DNA from: Flavobacterium litorale
Lineage (GTDB): Bacteria > Bacteroidota > Bacteroidia > Flavobacteriales > Flavobacteriaceae
DNA: 64,000 nucleotides
Direction of reading: 5' to 3'
Assembly: GCF_019613795.1 (NCBI RefSeq)
Contig: NZ_CP080429.1
Span: 587,501 to 651,500 of the forward strand
The notes under the pieces are model-generated. The model searched no databases. It saw only the letters and a program-made list of their open reading frames with translations, and had not been told where the DNA came from. Of the stretch, positions 51,901 to 60,843 are shown piece by piece; positions within the stretch are counted from its first letter, which is position 1, and the number at the start of each line of letters is the position of its first letter. Made by a program: the position numbers and the translations under genes.

Positions 51901-53820
51901 ACCACATCTTTCAATAGCAAGGTTTACAGTTGCAATACCTGGTGTTTCGTTCCATAAAATGGTTACACTATCCGTACCGTTACCTGAGCTTACACTACCC
52001 GCAGTAGCAGGTGTTATTGTCCAAATATAGTCATCGCCATCAGCATATCCTGCATCGTACATTTCGTAGTTACTAGAACATACTGTAGTATCGCCCGTAA
52101 TGTTAGATGTTACTACAGGCTCTGTAACTGTAATTGTAGTTTGATCAGAACGGCAGCTTGGTGCGTTTATAGTTTCGCGCCATACATTTATGGTATAAGG
52201 TCCTGCACCTGTAAAGATAATATCTACTTGGTCGCCGTAATTGCTTCCTGCAATAGAGCCCCCTATTACTTCCCAACCTATTTGCGTTCCTGGTACAGTA
52301 TTGGTTACGCTATACGCTGTAGGTGTATCTCTACATACTACTGTTGGACCAGTAATACCCGATGGTGCTGCCTCAGCCGCTCTAACTAAAATATCAAGCT
52401 CCTCTGGTTGGCAAAAAGTACTACCTGTTACGGTAAGTGTATAATTTCCTGCAACGGTATAAAGGTGGCTAAAGCTACTGCCCGATCCTGTAAATGTACC
52501 GCCAGGTCCTGTAAGTGTCCAGTTACCCGAGCCACTTTGTAGTGCATAATTACCCGTAGTGTTGTTACACAAATCAATATCGCCTGTAAATACAGCTCTA
52601 TCTCTAATACTTACTGTTATAGTAGCTACGCCACCACAGTTTAACAGTGTATTGTAGTACGTTGCATTAAGGATTACTTGACCTGTGTTGCTTGTACTTT
52701 GTATTACAATTTCGTTTTTATTTTCGGTAGTTGTTAATGTAGCACCTGTGCTACCTGCATCCAACGTCCAATCAAAATTAGTCGATGGCCATTGGGGTAG
52801 CTTGTATAAACTTTGGCTGTTAGTACACATTACCAAATCGCCAACAATAGTACCTTGTGCTTGTATAACAGGTACCTCTACCGTAACAATACTACCACAC
52901 TCCATACCACAGTCCGACGCATCGTAAGTTACATAACCAAATCCGCTAGATCCAACATTGTCCCAAATCACTTGTACCGAACCACCATTAGGCTCGTACG
53001 ATAATATCGTTCCGCCTTCAACACTCCAGTTTTCTTCTTTATAGCCGCATTTGTCAGCAATTTCTTCAGGCACCATGTAAGAACCTTGTCCGCCTTCGCA
53101 TACTACGCTAGGGCATGTTATCTGGAAACCGCCTTCGCCTACTTCAATTTCCATTTTGTACCTACTGGTACAATTACACGCATTGGTTACCGTAAGTACT
53201 ACTGTGTAGCCTCCGGGACTGTCGTAGCTATGCGTAGGTTCAAATTCCGATGAGAAGTTACCATCACCAAAATCCCAGTAATATGAGATAAGATCAGAAC
53301 CGCCATTGGGGTTAGATAGGTTTACAAACTGTAAAATGTCTTCTAAGCACACTTGGGCAAAATTGGAACCCAAATCGGGTAGTAAACCAAATCGTGCTTT
53401 GGGAGAATCGATAATTTCAATACAAATTTCTACCTCTTCTATTGTATTATCGTTCTTAGTAATAGCAGCCATTAAAGTGCCTGCACCCGCTGCACCCCAG
53501 TTTACGGTACAACTTGTAAGTGAGCTACTTGCAATTGTACCACCAGTTGCTGTCCATGCAGTGCTTTGCCAGTTGGCACTATTACCCGTAAGATTATACG
53601 TTACTGAGCTAAATTCGCATACACGTACACAGGGACCATCCTGTATATCTTCTTCGTACTTTTCGCGTTGTTCATCGTAAACTAAGCAGCCTACTTCAGA
53701 ATCCCACGTAATTTCGATTGATTGGGCGTAAGTGTTGCCCGTAAAAATCATGAGCCCAAATAGAGCAAACAAAAACAGCTTATACCGCCGCCCTTGCCAA
53801 AGAGTAGTGTTTTTTTCCAT
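48943..53820 (-). CDS. Very large secreted PKD-repeat protein with type IX sorting domain, 1625 aa
   Basis: The signal peptide (LFLFALFGLMIFTGNTYAQ) is followed by many Ig/PKD-like units; PKD signatures include YYWDFGDGNFSSEFEPTHSY, VTWDFGDGTIVTTDD and YLWQFGDTSSNAQQSPDKVY. The C-terminus (LSISPNPATDAVQLQYNFSN to QKALIVK) is a T9SS sorting domain. Such proteins are surface adhesins or gliding-related. No catalytic domain is visible. Repeated Gly/Thr-rich DNA makes long false frames on the other strand. Confidence 0.85.
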   Translation of the reverse strand: MEKNTTLWQGRRYKLFLFALFGLMIFTGNTYAQSIEITWDSEVGCLVYDEQREKYEEDIQDGPCVRVCEFSSVTYNLTGNSANWQSTAWTATGGTIASSSLTSCTVNWGAAGAGTLMAAITKNDNTIEEVEICIEIIDSPKARFGLLPDLGSNFAQVCLEDILQFVNLSNPNGGSDLISYYWDFGDGNFSSEFEPTHSYDSPGGYTVVLTVTNACNCTSRYKMEIEVGEGGFQITCPSVVCEGGQGSYMVPEEIADKCGYKEENWSVEGGTILSYEPNGGSVQVIWDNVGSSGFGYVTYDASDCGMECGSIVTVEVPVIQAQGTIVGDLVMCTNSQSLYKLPQWPSTNFDWTLDAGSTGATLTTTENKNEIVIQSTSNTGQVILNATYYNTLLNCGGVATITVSIRDRAVFTGDIDLCNNTTGNYALQSGSGNWTLTGPGGTFTGSGSSFSHLYTVAGNYTLTVTGSTFCQPEELDILVRAAEAAPSGITGPTVVCRDTPTAYSVTNTVPGTQIGWEVIGGSIAGSNYGDQVDIIFTGAGPYTINVWRETINAPSCRSDQTTITVTEPVVTSNITGDTTVCSSNYEMYDAGYADGDDYIWTITPATAGSVSSGNGTDSVTILWNETPGIATVNLAIERCGTLHPQPGYTVNVITSPNVTLNSPPATICSGDTVNFQLLSTPTLTSGTVTWDFGDGTIVTTDDSMLGWTSQTHTFTSSSTSQINYNVVITVNDANGCINPAIVNHSIAVNPSPVASISPAGNYAICPSMSPQTLTVNIQGGIGALSTIAWYRNGVLQVSGAPGANQTYTATTYGSYYAVVTANNGCTTTTNTTQYNGNCGGPPPCTTGQTVTITSAVNNCGTITVNGTFTGTPTSVQWITPAPPASQSTTNNVGTFTYDESGSYTIFYRVIYGTCAVTKSVTVVVPYLPELKHTVTCGTGGNYSVELLDNSNFYPGNPITNYTFRINGTVVQSGAAISHLASLPPGMHTIQLTIDGPTSTPCSTSIETIDLPALPLATFTHDAPRCEDAVINFAPDDIQPGLTYLWQFGDTSSNAQQSPDKVYDTFGNRTVTLTVTNQFGCSTTSSSVINVTPNQLAGVISATSLTACDGQTETLSYLPNGGTPTPTVYEWSRNGVVVGTSPTLNVTTSGNYSLSVETNLGCTLDLPAVIVNFIKAPVASINGPDETCAGDTFVLTTPAGGTGADYAWTLNGSPLTAFNGENSIEQTINVAGTYNYVVTTSISDGNGGFCTNTDTHTVVVNALPASPSISFTMLDCDTYTVELVATGPGPGTYTWSNGMTGDTIEVTQGGPYQVRYTNTSGCTSTRDIFIPRDPAVHFWTVPVGCYQFCEELLGQSSITAGPTVPYDYWAWLRGDVQLSGMFSLVGDLDLGTYGAGTYQLTLDNGLCDRVSGDVNIEVVDCKDCEVKFRVRRISRDEKYRPCAFAITYDIYNPHGVTIPFTITAPNGEGLFLPSGVTAPPGSSTHTVHFVPLNGFTGGAVTIYIQGTYKGIPCVTKRTIELPGCKKLSKSGASTISDDAFAKSKLSISPNPATDAVQLQYNFSNSADNDVRTLEIYNLMGVLMERTSLEKTNGTWDAQLSRFAAGQYIVVMKLNGTVITQKALIVK

Positions 53821-54303
53821 AAATTAAAATTTTAATTGGATGTTAAACAATAAGTTTTTTAGGTAATTAAATTTAGAAATTAATCAGGCTAATTTTACAC
53901 AATGAAAATTGATGAAAAAGTAAAATTTTAAGATTTTTTATGTTTTAATTTAAATAACATTAACAATAATGCGGGTTTTCAAATTCATAACATTAAAACA
54001 TATTTTTGTTATAAAAAAATATAAAGTATGCAATTTATAACTAAAACTTTAACTAATCTGCATGAGCAGCCTACTCCAAAAAATTATATTTTAAATACAT
54101 AAAAAGTGAAAAAAATTGATTTTTTACTGATAATGTTGCGAATAATAACATTATTAGCTTACTTTTTTGAGTAATTGCCCTCTGAATTAAGATGCATTAC
54201 GCGAGTACGCATCTAAAAATGAAAAAAAGCAAACAAAAAAGCCTCACAGAATTGTGAGGCTTTTTTATAGAATACTAGAGTTATTTTATGGTACAGATAA
54301 TTG
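53821..54303. other. AT-rich intergenic region with a terminator
   Basis: No gene is supported in these 483 bases. A long AT-rich stretch (about 53870-54180), the probable promoter area of the large PKD gene, is followed by an imperfect palindrome GATGCATTACGCGAGTACGC near 54191. The bidirectional terminator at 54241 is listed separately. Confidence 0.5.
54235..54266 (-). terminator. Terminator for the NmrA-like gene
   Basis: GCCTCACA (54241-54248) and TGTGAGGC (54253-54260) pair exactly, with an A-run on the left and a T-run on the right, so it works in either direction. Confidence 0.88.
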
Positions 54304-55137
54304 TTAAACTGTAGCAATATTCCAAACACCTGTACTGGCGGTTTGTTTTACGTAATCCGAAAAATCTATGGGTTTTCTGCCAAGCACCTTTTCTACATCG
54401 TTAGTAACTTGTGCGTTGTTTTGGTTATCTAAAACTTCGGTAAACAAATACTCTATTAACCATATATAATCTGCTGGTACACCTTGTTGTTGCATTGCGT
54501 TAACATAAGCCTGCATTGTTATGGGTGTAAATGCTATAGTTCTATTAGTAGCTGTAGCAATCTCGGCAATTACTTCTTTAAAAGTAAGCGTCCTAGCGCC
54601 TGTTAATTCATAAATTTTGCCATTGTGTTTGCTGCTTAATAATACCTCAACAGCAACATCAGCAATATCATTCGTATCTATATAAGGCACCTTTACATCT
54701 GGTTTTGGTAACGCTACATGCCCCGCCAAAATAGGAGCTAAAAAAAAGCTCTCACTAAAGTTTTGGTTAAACCAACTGGCACGAATAATAGTATAATCAA
54801 TACCCGAGTGGATAACTACCTGCTCACAAAACTCAGCCTCCTTTTCACCTTTACCCGATAGTAATACTACCTTTTTTATGTTACTGCTTTTGGCTTGTTT
54901 GGTTATTGCCTCTATAGCCTCCAATGCGCCTGGTACTGCCAAATCGGGCTGAAAGGTAATATATACGGCATCCATCCCTTCCATAACAGCTGCCCAATTA
55001 TCAGGCTCCTGCCAACTAAACGATGGTGTGGCATTACGTGAGCCAATACATACGTTTACATTTTGTTTTTCTAGTCGTTCTACTACTTTACGACCTGTTT
55101 TTCCTGTTCCGCCGATTACTAAAATGTTGTTTTGCAT
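54304..55137 (-). CDS. NmrA-like NAD(P)-binding protein, 277 aa
   Basis: The Rossmann motif VIGGTGKTGRKV (about 6-17) is followed by the NmrA/atypical SDR pattern with VYITFQPDLAVPGALEAI and VLLSGKGEKEAEF. The catalytic Tyr-Lys pair is not obvious, as in many NmrA regulators and quinone-sensing relatives. It lies 40 bases after the DUF1772 gene, so the two are one operon. A redox-sensing or oxidoreductase role is known for the family in general only. Confidence 0.85.
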   Translation of the reverse strand: MQNNILVIGGTGKTGRKVVERLEKQNVNVCIGSRNATPSFSWQEPDNWAAVMEGMDAVYITFQPDLAVPGALEAIEAITKQAKSSNIKKVVLLSGKGEKEAEFCEQVVIHSGIDYTIIRASWFNQNFSESFFLAPILAGHVALPKPDVKVPYIDTNDIADVAVEVLLSSKHNGKIYELTGARTLTFKEVIAEIATATNRTIAFTPITMQAYVNAMQQQGVPADYIWLIEYLFTEVLDNQNNAQVTNDVEKVLGRKPIDFSDYVKQTASTGVWNIATV

Positions 55138-55177
55138 GATTTTACGATTTTAAATTATATTGAAAATAAGTTTGAGA

Positions 55178-55681
55178 TTATAGGGTATGTTTACCGCTTA
55201 AATACAGGCTAATAACAAGCAATAGAAAAGACAATAAACTGGTTGTGGTTCGGATAAGATGAAGCTGATTCCAACGCACCTCAAACTGTTGGCGCAGTGT
55301 ATACAGCTCCTCAGTTGTAGCCTGTAGTACATCTGTTTTATCTAACATTTCATTTAAAGGCACATTACCAAAAAGGGTTACTACAACCACTCCAAAAAAG
55401 TACAATAGCGTTGCAGTAAGTAGTAAAAACAGTATAATTTTTGGATGCCCTTTGTATAAAAAAGCGTTGAGTATCCCTATAAAAAAGGGAGCGAAAAACA
55501 CCAGAAAAAATGTAGGGTTTAATATTGCCCTATTCATTTGCTGAAACGATTGCAAGTATACCACATCGGGTAAAGCACCTATGCCTTTGGTTACTGTGTT
55601 AGTCCATGTAAAACATAACCCTGCCGATAGCCCTGTAAATAGTACGGTTACTATTAGCGCAAAAAATTTAAACGATTCCAT
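55178..55681 (-). CDS. DUF1772 membrane protein, 167 aa
   Basis: Four membrane segments are visible, including FFALIVTVLFTGLSAGLCF, ILNPTFFLVFFAPFFIGILN, IILFLLLTATLLYFFGVVVV and the last near LSFLLLVISLYLSG. FSAGxxFxWTNxVxxGI and VPLNEML match DUF1772 (anthrone oxygenase-like). The gene is co-directed with the NmrA gene, with an AraC regulator upstream, the usual grouping. The substrate is unknown. Confidence 0.85.
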   Translation of the reverse strand: MESFKFFALIVTVLFTGLSAGLCFTWTNTVTKGIGALPDVVYLQSFQQMNRAILNPTFFLVFFAPFFIGILNAFLYKGHPKIILFLLLTATLLYFFGVVVVTLFGNVPLNEMLDKTDVLQATTEELYTLRQQFEVRWNQLHLIRTTTSLLSFLLLVISLYLSGKHTL

Positions 55682-55769
55682 AATTATTTGTTTTTAATTA
55701 TGGAGCAAAGGTGCTGCGAATGAGCCGTTTGAATTTGTTGCTAAGGGAGTATGATTTATTCCAGAAGTA

Positions 55770-56627
55770 TTATTTTTTAATTTGGCTGGGGCGGTAACCA
55801 AACTTTTTTGCAAAAGCATTGGAGAACGAGCTAAGGCTATCGTACCCTACATGCCAGGCAGCCTCTTGCACCGTAGCGGCTTCGGTATGTATCATTTTAT
55901 GGGCAACAGTAAGTCGTTCGTTTTGGAGGTATTTAAAAACTGGCACACCAAAAAGTGCTTTAAACGTTTTTTTAAGTTTAAAGGTATTTAACCCTATTTG
56001 TTTGGATAACTCGGTAAGCGATGGCGGATTATTGAGGTTTTTAAACAATATCTCTTTTGCCAAATACAGCTTTTCACGCTCTTGTTCATTAACAACCTCT
56101 TCTTCTTGTTGGGAGAGTTGCCCAAAAAAGTGCGATAGTAATGTGGTTATTTGGCTCCTAAAAAACATCATTTTAGTTTTGCCCTCATACGGAATATTAA
56201 AAACAGCATCTACAATTGTTTCCATTTCGGGCGTCATAAAAAACATTGGTCCCTCCACAAAATGGTCTTTAGGATGTACTAATTGATGCAAAAGGTTCGT
56301 AAAAATCTCACCTTCATCATTAGGTAAGTCACCTAAATTTCTTAGTGCTGTAGCTATAACAATACATTGCAAAGGTTTGTTGGGCGAAATGGTATGTATA
56401 AACTCTACAGCAGCATCGGCATAAAACGAAAAAACCAAACCTTTGGTATTACTGTAGTCTTTTTGTTTAGCGCCATACTTTACCGTTAAATCTACATTGC
56501 CAGAGCCATAAAACGCAACCGCTATAAGAGGCTCTTCAAACTTACAGGCATCGGTAGTAACCGTACCAGACGAACCTACTTCTACTAAAATTGTAAAATC
56601 GTTAATTTCTATAAAATCTCTAACCAT
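55770..56627 (-). CDS. AraC family transcriptional regulator, 285 aa
   Basis: The C-terminal 90 residues carry two helix-turn-helix motifs (LTELSKQIGLNTFKLKKTFK and VQEAAWHVGYDSLSSFSNAF) and the AraC signature AFAKKFGYRPSQIK. The N-terminal part is a ligand-sensing region without clear family. It stands 88 bases upstream of the DUF1772-NmrA pair on the same strand and probably controls that operon. Confidence 0.9.
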   Translation of the reverse strand: MVRDFIEINDFTILVEVGSSGTVTTDACKFEEPLIAVAFYGSGNVDLTVKYGAKQKDYSNTKGLVFSFYADAAVEFIHTISPNKPLQCIVIATALRNLGDLPNDEGEIFTNLLHQLVHPKDHFVEGPMFFMTPEMETIVDAVFNIPYEGKTKMMFFRSQITTLLSHFFGQLSQQEEEVVNEQEREKLYLAKEILFKNLNNPPSLTELSKQIGLNTFKLKKTFKALFGVPVFKYLQNERLTVAHKMIHTEAATVQEAAWHVGYDSLSSFSNAFAKKFGYRPSQIKK

Positions 56628-56776
56628 CGGGTGGTAGTGTTTATAAAGCTAATGTAATAAAAAAACCTAAAAGCCTACTTATTTAACCGCTGTACGGTTT
56701 TTTTATGTGTTGGTTTATCTGTAGCTTTAAAATCGTTATTTTTACTAAATATCAAGAGGCATATAAGTATTAGGTT

Positions 56777-57253
56777 ATGGAAGATAAATACGCACTAGCA
56801 AAACGTTTTAGGGAAGTAATCTTGAACGGAACATGGATTGCTAATACCAACTATAACGACCAGTTAACAAATTTGGATTGGAAAATTGCCACAACCCAAC
56901 ACCAGTCGTTAAATACAATAGCCGCACTGGCACAACACATACACTATTATATAAATGGTATTACAAATGTGTTTAAAGGAGGTAATTTGGATATAAGAGA
57001 TAAATATAGCTTCGATTTTCCGCCCATTACATCGGCAACACAATGGCAAGCCTTCTTAACAAAATTTTGGAACGATGCCGAAGCTTTTGCCCAACATATT
57101 GAACAAATGCCCGAGGCACAACTGCACGGAAAATTTGTAGCCGAAAAGTACGGCACCTATTACCGAAATATTGATGCCATGATTGAGCACAGCTACTACC
57201 ACTTAGGGCAAATTGTACTGATTAAAAAACTACTGCTAACAACCAACAACTAA
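56777..57253 (+). CDS. DinB-like (DUF1572 type) protein, 158 aa
   Basis: A four-helix-bundle pattern with QHQSLNTIAALAQHIHYYIN near residue 40 and IEHSYYHLGQIVLIKKLL at the end. The His residues fit the metal site of DinB/YfiT-fold proteins. These include thiol-dependent transferases and stress proteins. The exact role is unknown. It is 6 bases upstream of the antiporter gene. Confidence 0.8.
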   Translation: MEDKYALAKRFREVILNGTWIANTNYNDQLTNLDWKIATTQHQSLNTIAALAQHIHYYINGITNVFKGGNLDIRDKYSFDFPPITSATQWQAFLTKFWNDAEAFAQHIEQMPEAQLHGKFVAEKYGTYYRNIDAMIEHSYYHLGQIVLIKKLLLTTNN

Positions 57254-57259
57254 AACACT

Positions 57260-58507
57260 ATGGATTCGTATTTTATTATTACCGCATTAACCTTTTTAGC
57301 AGCAATATTTGGCTACATTAACGCCCGTTTTTTAAAGCTACCCACCACCATAGGCTTAATGCTTATAACCATTTTGTACACACTAGGCGTTTTTGTACTC
57401 AGCTATTTTGACGATACTTTATTAAGGGCTGAAACCGACTTAATTCGGGAAATTGATTTCGAAATGGTGCTAATGGATTATATGCTAAGCTTTTTGCTGT
57501 TTGCAGGAGCGTTGCATACCAATTTCCAACAACTCAAGGTACAACGGTGGCCTATTATGGCATTTGCAACATTGGGCGTATTAACATCTACATTTTTAGT
57601 AGGTACAGCCGTATTTTACCTGCTATCGTTTATGGGAACACCCGTAAATTACATTTACTGCTTACTGTTTGGAGCAATTATTTCGCCAACAGACCCTATT
57701 GCAGTACTCGGAATACTAAAAAAGGCTAACGTACCTAAAAAACTCGAAACTAAAATTGTAGGCGAATCGTTGTTTAACGATGGCGTAGGTGTGGTTGTTT
57801 TTTTAACCATATTTAGTATAGCCAGCTCTAAAAATGCAACCGTAACCCCTATGGATATTGTAACCCTGTTTGGTAAAGAGGTTTTTGGGGGCATACTGTT
57901 AGGCTTACTAATAGGTTGGGTGGCGTATAAACTCATGAAATCTATAGACGATTTTAGTACCGAGGTAATTATTACACTAGCAGCCGTTATGGTAGGTACC
58001 GTTACGGCGCAAAAATTCCACCTGTCCGCCCCCTTAGCTATGGTAGCCGCTGGGTTGGTAATAGGGAACGATACCATACGCGATAGCGCAATGTCGGAAA
58101 TTACCGAGCGTTACGTAGATAAGTTTTGGGAACTCATCGATATCTTGCTCAACGCCATTTTGTTTGTACTAATTGGTATGGAAATGCTCATATTAACCTA
58201 CGAGGTACATTATATTGTAGCAGGACTAATAGCCATACCCATTGTGCTGGCTTGCCGATATGCATCGTTATTTTTACCTATAAAACTATTTGAAAAAAAA
58301 CTGGATTTTGTACCCAAAACCAATTTGATAATGACGTGGGGGGGCTTGCGTGGCGGAATATCCATTGCTTTAGCATTAACCCTAACCAACGAGATGGAAA
58401 GAGATATGTTTTTGGTATTAACTTATATTGTAGTGGTATTTTCAATACTAGCACAAGGCTTAACCATCGAGAAATTGGTGCGCAGGTTTATTCCCAAAAA
58501 AGAGTAA
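57260..58507 (+). CDS. Na+/H+ antiporter (CPA1/NhaP type), 415 aa
   Basis: Ten or more membrane segments span the length. Conserved family motifs are GAIISPTDPIAVLGIL (the ion-binding Asp in TDP), GESLFNDGVGVVVF (ND motif) and TWGGLRGGISIALALT. They indicate an inner-membrane exchanger of protons for Na+ or K+, for pH and salt balance. The start is 6 bases after the DinB-like gene. Confidence 0.92.
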   Translation: MDSYFIITALTFLAAIFGYINARFLKLPTTIGLMLITILYTLGVFVLSYFDDTLLRAETDLIREIDFEMVLMDYMLSFLLFAGALHTNFQQLKVQRWPIMAFATLGVLTSTFLVGTAVFYLLSFMGTPVNYIYCLLFGAIISPTDPIAVLGILKKANVPKKLETKIVGESLFNDGVGVVVFLTIFSIASSKNATVTPMDIVTLFGKEVFGGILLGLLIGWVAYKLMKSIDDFSTEVIITLAAVMVGTVTAQKFHLSAPLAMVAAGLVIGNDTIRDSAMSEITERYVDKFWELIDILLNAILFVLIGMEMLILTYEVHYIVAGLIAIPIVLACRYASLFLPIKLFEKKLDFVPKTNLIMTWGGLRGGISIALALTLTNEMERDMFLVLTYIVVVFSILAQGLTIEKLVRRFIPKKE

Positions 58508-58570
58508 ACCGTTAGCCCGTCGTTTTAAAAACACTAATTTTGCGAGCTAAATAGCACATAAAAATACACC

Positions 58571-58972
58571 ATGAGAAAAATAGAACATATAGGTATTGCC
58601 GTAAACGATTTAGAAGCATCCAACCAACTATTCGAGAAACTATTTGGCGCACCCGCCTATAAAACGGAGGAAGTAGCTAGCGAAGGCGTTAAAACTTCTT
58701 TTTTTATGAATGGTCCGAATAAAATAGAGTTGTTAGAAGCCACTAACCCCGATAGCCCCATTGCCAAGTTTTTAGCCAAAAAAGGCGAAGGCATCCACCA
58801 CATTGCTTTTGATGTAGCAGATATTACTGCCGAAATTGCCCGCCTTAAAGCAGAAGGCTTTACTGTACTAAACGAAACACCAAAAAAAGGCGCCGATAAC
58901 AAATTGGTAGCATTTTTGCACCCTAAAGGTACCAACGGCGTATTGGTAGAGCTGTGCCAAGAAATAGCATAA
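58571..58972 (+). CDS. mce: Methylmalonyl-CoA epimerase, 133 aa
   Basis: A vicinal-oxygen-chelate protein: the metal ligands are His6 in KIEHIGIAVND, His77 in GIHHIAFDV and Glu127 in VLVELCQ. Gln/Glu residues around KIELLE complete the site. It interconverts the (R) and (S) forms of methylmalonyl-CoA in propionate metabolism. The length is normal. A TAATTTTG -7-like element precedes it at 58535. Confidence 0.92.
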   Translation: MRKIEHIGIAVNDLEASNQLFEKLFGAPAYKTEEVASEGVKTSFFMNGPNKIELLEATNPDSPIAKFLAKKGEGIHHIAFDVADITAEIARLKAEGFTVLNETPKKGADNKLVAFLHPKGTNGVLVELCQEIA

Positions 58973-59052
58973 AACACCAACAACAGCCACAGCATATAAC
59001 TTTTAGCAAAACAACCGCTAACACAAAACCATAAATTGAGTACTTTTGTACC

Positions 59053-59448
59053 ATGGAAGAAACAAACAGGCAAAAAAAAATAGGCACACTATTGCAAAAG
59101 GATTTAGTAGATATCCTACAGGGCGAAGTGCGCAAAAACGGGATTAGCAACCTCATCATATCAATATCAAAAGTAAACGTTACCTCCGATTTATCTATAG
59201 CAAAAGTATACCTTAGTATTTTTCCTACCGAAAAAGGCGAAGAGCTTTTAGCAGCCATACGATCGAACACCCCCCTTATAAAACACGACCTTTCGCAACG
59301 CGTAAAAATGCAATTGCGTAAAGTACCCAATCTTATTTTTTATATCGATGATACGCTGGACCAAATGGAAAAAATTGACGAGGAACTAAAAGGCGAAAAC
59401 AACCCCATTACCAACCCCGACCTTTTGGACCGACGTAAGAAATCGTAA
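59053..59448 (+). CDS. rbfA: Ribosome-binding factor A, 131 aa
   Basis: The KH-like fold is recognised by RQKKIGTLLQKDLVDILQGE, SKVNVTSDLSIAKVYLSIFP and LRKVPNLIFYIDDTLDQMEK. RbfA helps 16S rRNA processing and 30S maturation. A TACTTTTG element lies only 4 bases before the ATG, so transcription may be leaderless or from a longer upstream message. It is followed after 15 bases by the permease. Confidence 0.95.
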   Translation: MEETNRQKKIGTLLQKDLVDILQGEVRKNGISNLIISISKVNVTSDLSIAKVYLSIFPTEKGEELLAAIRSNTPLIKHDLSQRVKMQLRKVPNLIFYIDDTLDQMEKIDEELKGENNPITNPDLLDRRKKS

Positions 59449-59463
59449 TACCACACAACCACA

Positions 59464-60669
59464 TTGAGCTTTTCGTTATACATAGCCCGCCGATATACCA
59501 TAAGCAGGAGTAAAAGCTCAGCAGTAAACATTATTACACGCATAGCAGCACTTGGTATTGTAGCCAGTACTGCTGCCCTATTTATAATAATGTCGGCATT
59601 TAGCGGACTGCGCGAATTTACCGTATCGTTTACCAATGCTACCGACCCCGAACTGCGGGTACTCCCTAGTTTAGGAAAATCGTTTCTAATAACGCCCGAA
59701 CACGAAAAGCAATTAAAAGGCATAAATGGCGTAGCCCAATACACCAAAATAGCCGAAGAACGCGTACTTTTTTATTTTGACGGCAAGGAGCAAGTTGCCT
59801 TTTTAAAAGGAACCGATAGTACGTACACCAACGTAAACGCTGTAAAAGAAAAAGTGATTGCGGGCAACTGGCTAGAACCAGAAACTAGCCAAGTAGTAGT
59901 GGGGTACGGTATTACCAATGCCCTATCTATGGGGTTATTCGATTTTAATAACGACTTGCAAGTGTTTGTACCCAAACCAGGGAAAGGACTTATTAACTCG
60001 CCCGAAGATGGTTTTAAAAAAGCACTACTCGTACCCATAGGCATTTACTCCATTAATGAAGATGTAGATAATAAATACGTGTTTTCCGATCTTGGGCTGG
60101 CGCAAGAGTTACTCCAATTTAAACCCAACCAAATAACCGCTATTGAGCTAAAGTTGGCACCCAATGCCAACGAAACCGAAATACGCGAGCAATTAAGCAC
60201 CCTGTTCAACAACAAAATAACCATTAAAAACAGAGCGCAAATAAACGCATCGTTATACAAAATGCTGAATGCCGAAAATTTAGTAACCTACCTGTTTTGC
60301 TCGTTAGTGGTGGTAATGACGTTGTTTTGCCTTGCAGGTGCCCTCATTATGCTAATACTGGACAAGCGCGAAAACATTAAAACACTATTTAGCCTAGGTA
60401 CTACCGTAAAAGAGCTACGCAACATATTTTTGTACCAAGGCATATTTATTACTACACTTGGTGTACTTATTGGGCTTGCCATAAGCGTTAGCGTAGTATT
60501 GGCACAACAGCACTTTAGCCTGCTTATGCTAACCAATACCCTTGCCTACCCCGTAAAGTTTACCATGGTAAACATACTTATTGTTATAGCTACTATATAC
60601 ATACTAGGCATATTAGCATCGTGGTTGGCAGCCAACCGTGTTAACAAAAAATTACTCGAAAATTCTTAA
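59464..60669 (+). CDS. FtsX/LolE-like ABC transporter permease, 401 aa (TTG start)
   Basis: The start is TTG at 59464. Translation gives SFSLYIARRYTISRSKSSAV, the typical opening, and no better start is near. Four membrane segments (about 20-42, 275-300, 320-345 and 375-395) flank a large periplasmic domain (about 50-270), the MacB-PCD/FtsX layout of lipoprotein-release permeases. No ATPase gene is beside it. It directly follows rbfA, as in many flavobacteria. Confidence 0.88.
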   Translation: MSFSLYIARRYTISRSKSSAVNIITRIAALGIVASTAALFIIMSAFSGLREFTVSFTNATDPELRVLPSLGKSFLITPEHEKQLKGINGVAQYTKIAEERVLFYFDGKEQVAFLKGTDSTYTNVNAVKEKVIAGNWLEPETSQVVVGYGITNALSMGLFDFNNDLQVFVPKPGKGLINSPEDGFKKALLVPIGIYSINEDVDNKYVFSDLGLAQELLQFKPNQITAIELKLAPNANETEIREQLSTLFNNKITIKNRAQINASLYKMLNAENLVTYLFCSLVVVMTLFCLAGALIMLILDKRENIKTLFSLGTTVKELRNIFLYQGIFITTLGVLIGLAISVSVVLAQQHFSLLMLTNTLAYPVKFTMVNILIVIATIYILGILASWLAANRVNKKLLENS

Positions 60670-60843
60670 ACCAAATAGTACTGGTATAATTTTTTATATT
60701 ACATTTGCTTTAAATGCATATAGGAATATGATAGTTTTTGCAGTCCCCAATCAAACGGGACACCTACTTACCGCAAAATAAACCAAAGGCAATAACCTCT
60801 TTTATTGCCACATTACTATTATAAACTTTTACATCTTTATACA

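Noticed and set aside
49961-53300. Short repeated DNA in the PKD gene as a possible CRISPR or satellite
   Set aside because: The repeats follow the protein domain period, vary in sequence and have no constant-length spacers.
49001-53680. Many forward frames opposite the large PKD gene, some with membrane-like segments
   Set aside because: They are antisense to Thr/Gly/Val-rich PKD repeats, which make long valine/cysteine-rich false frames.
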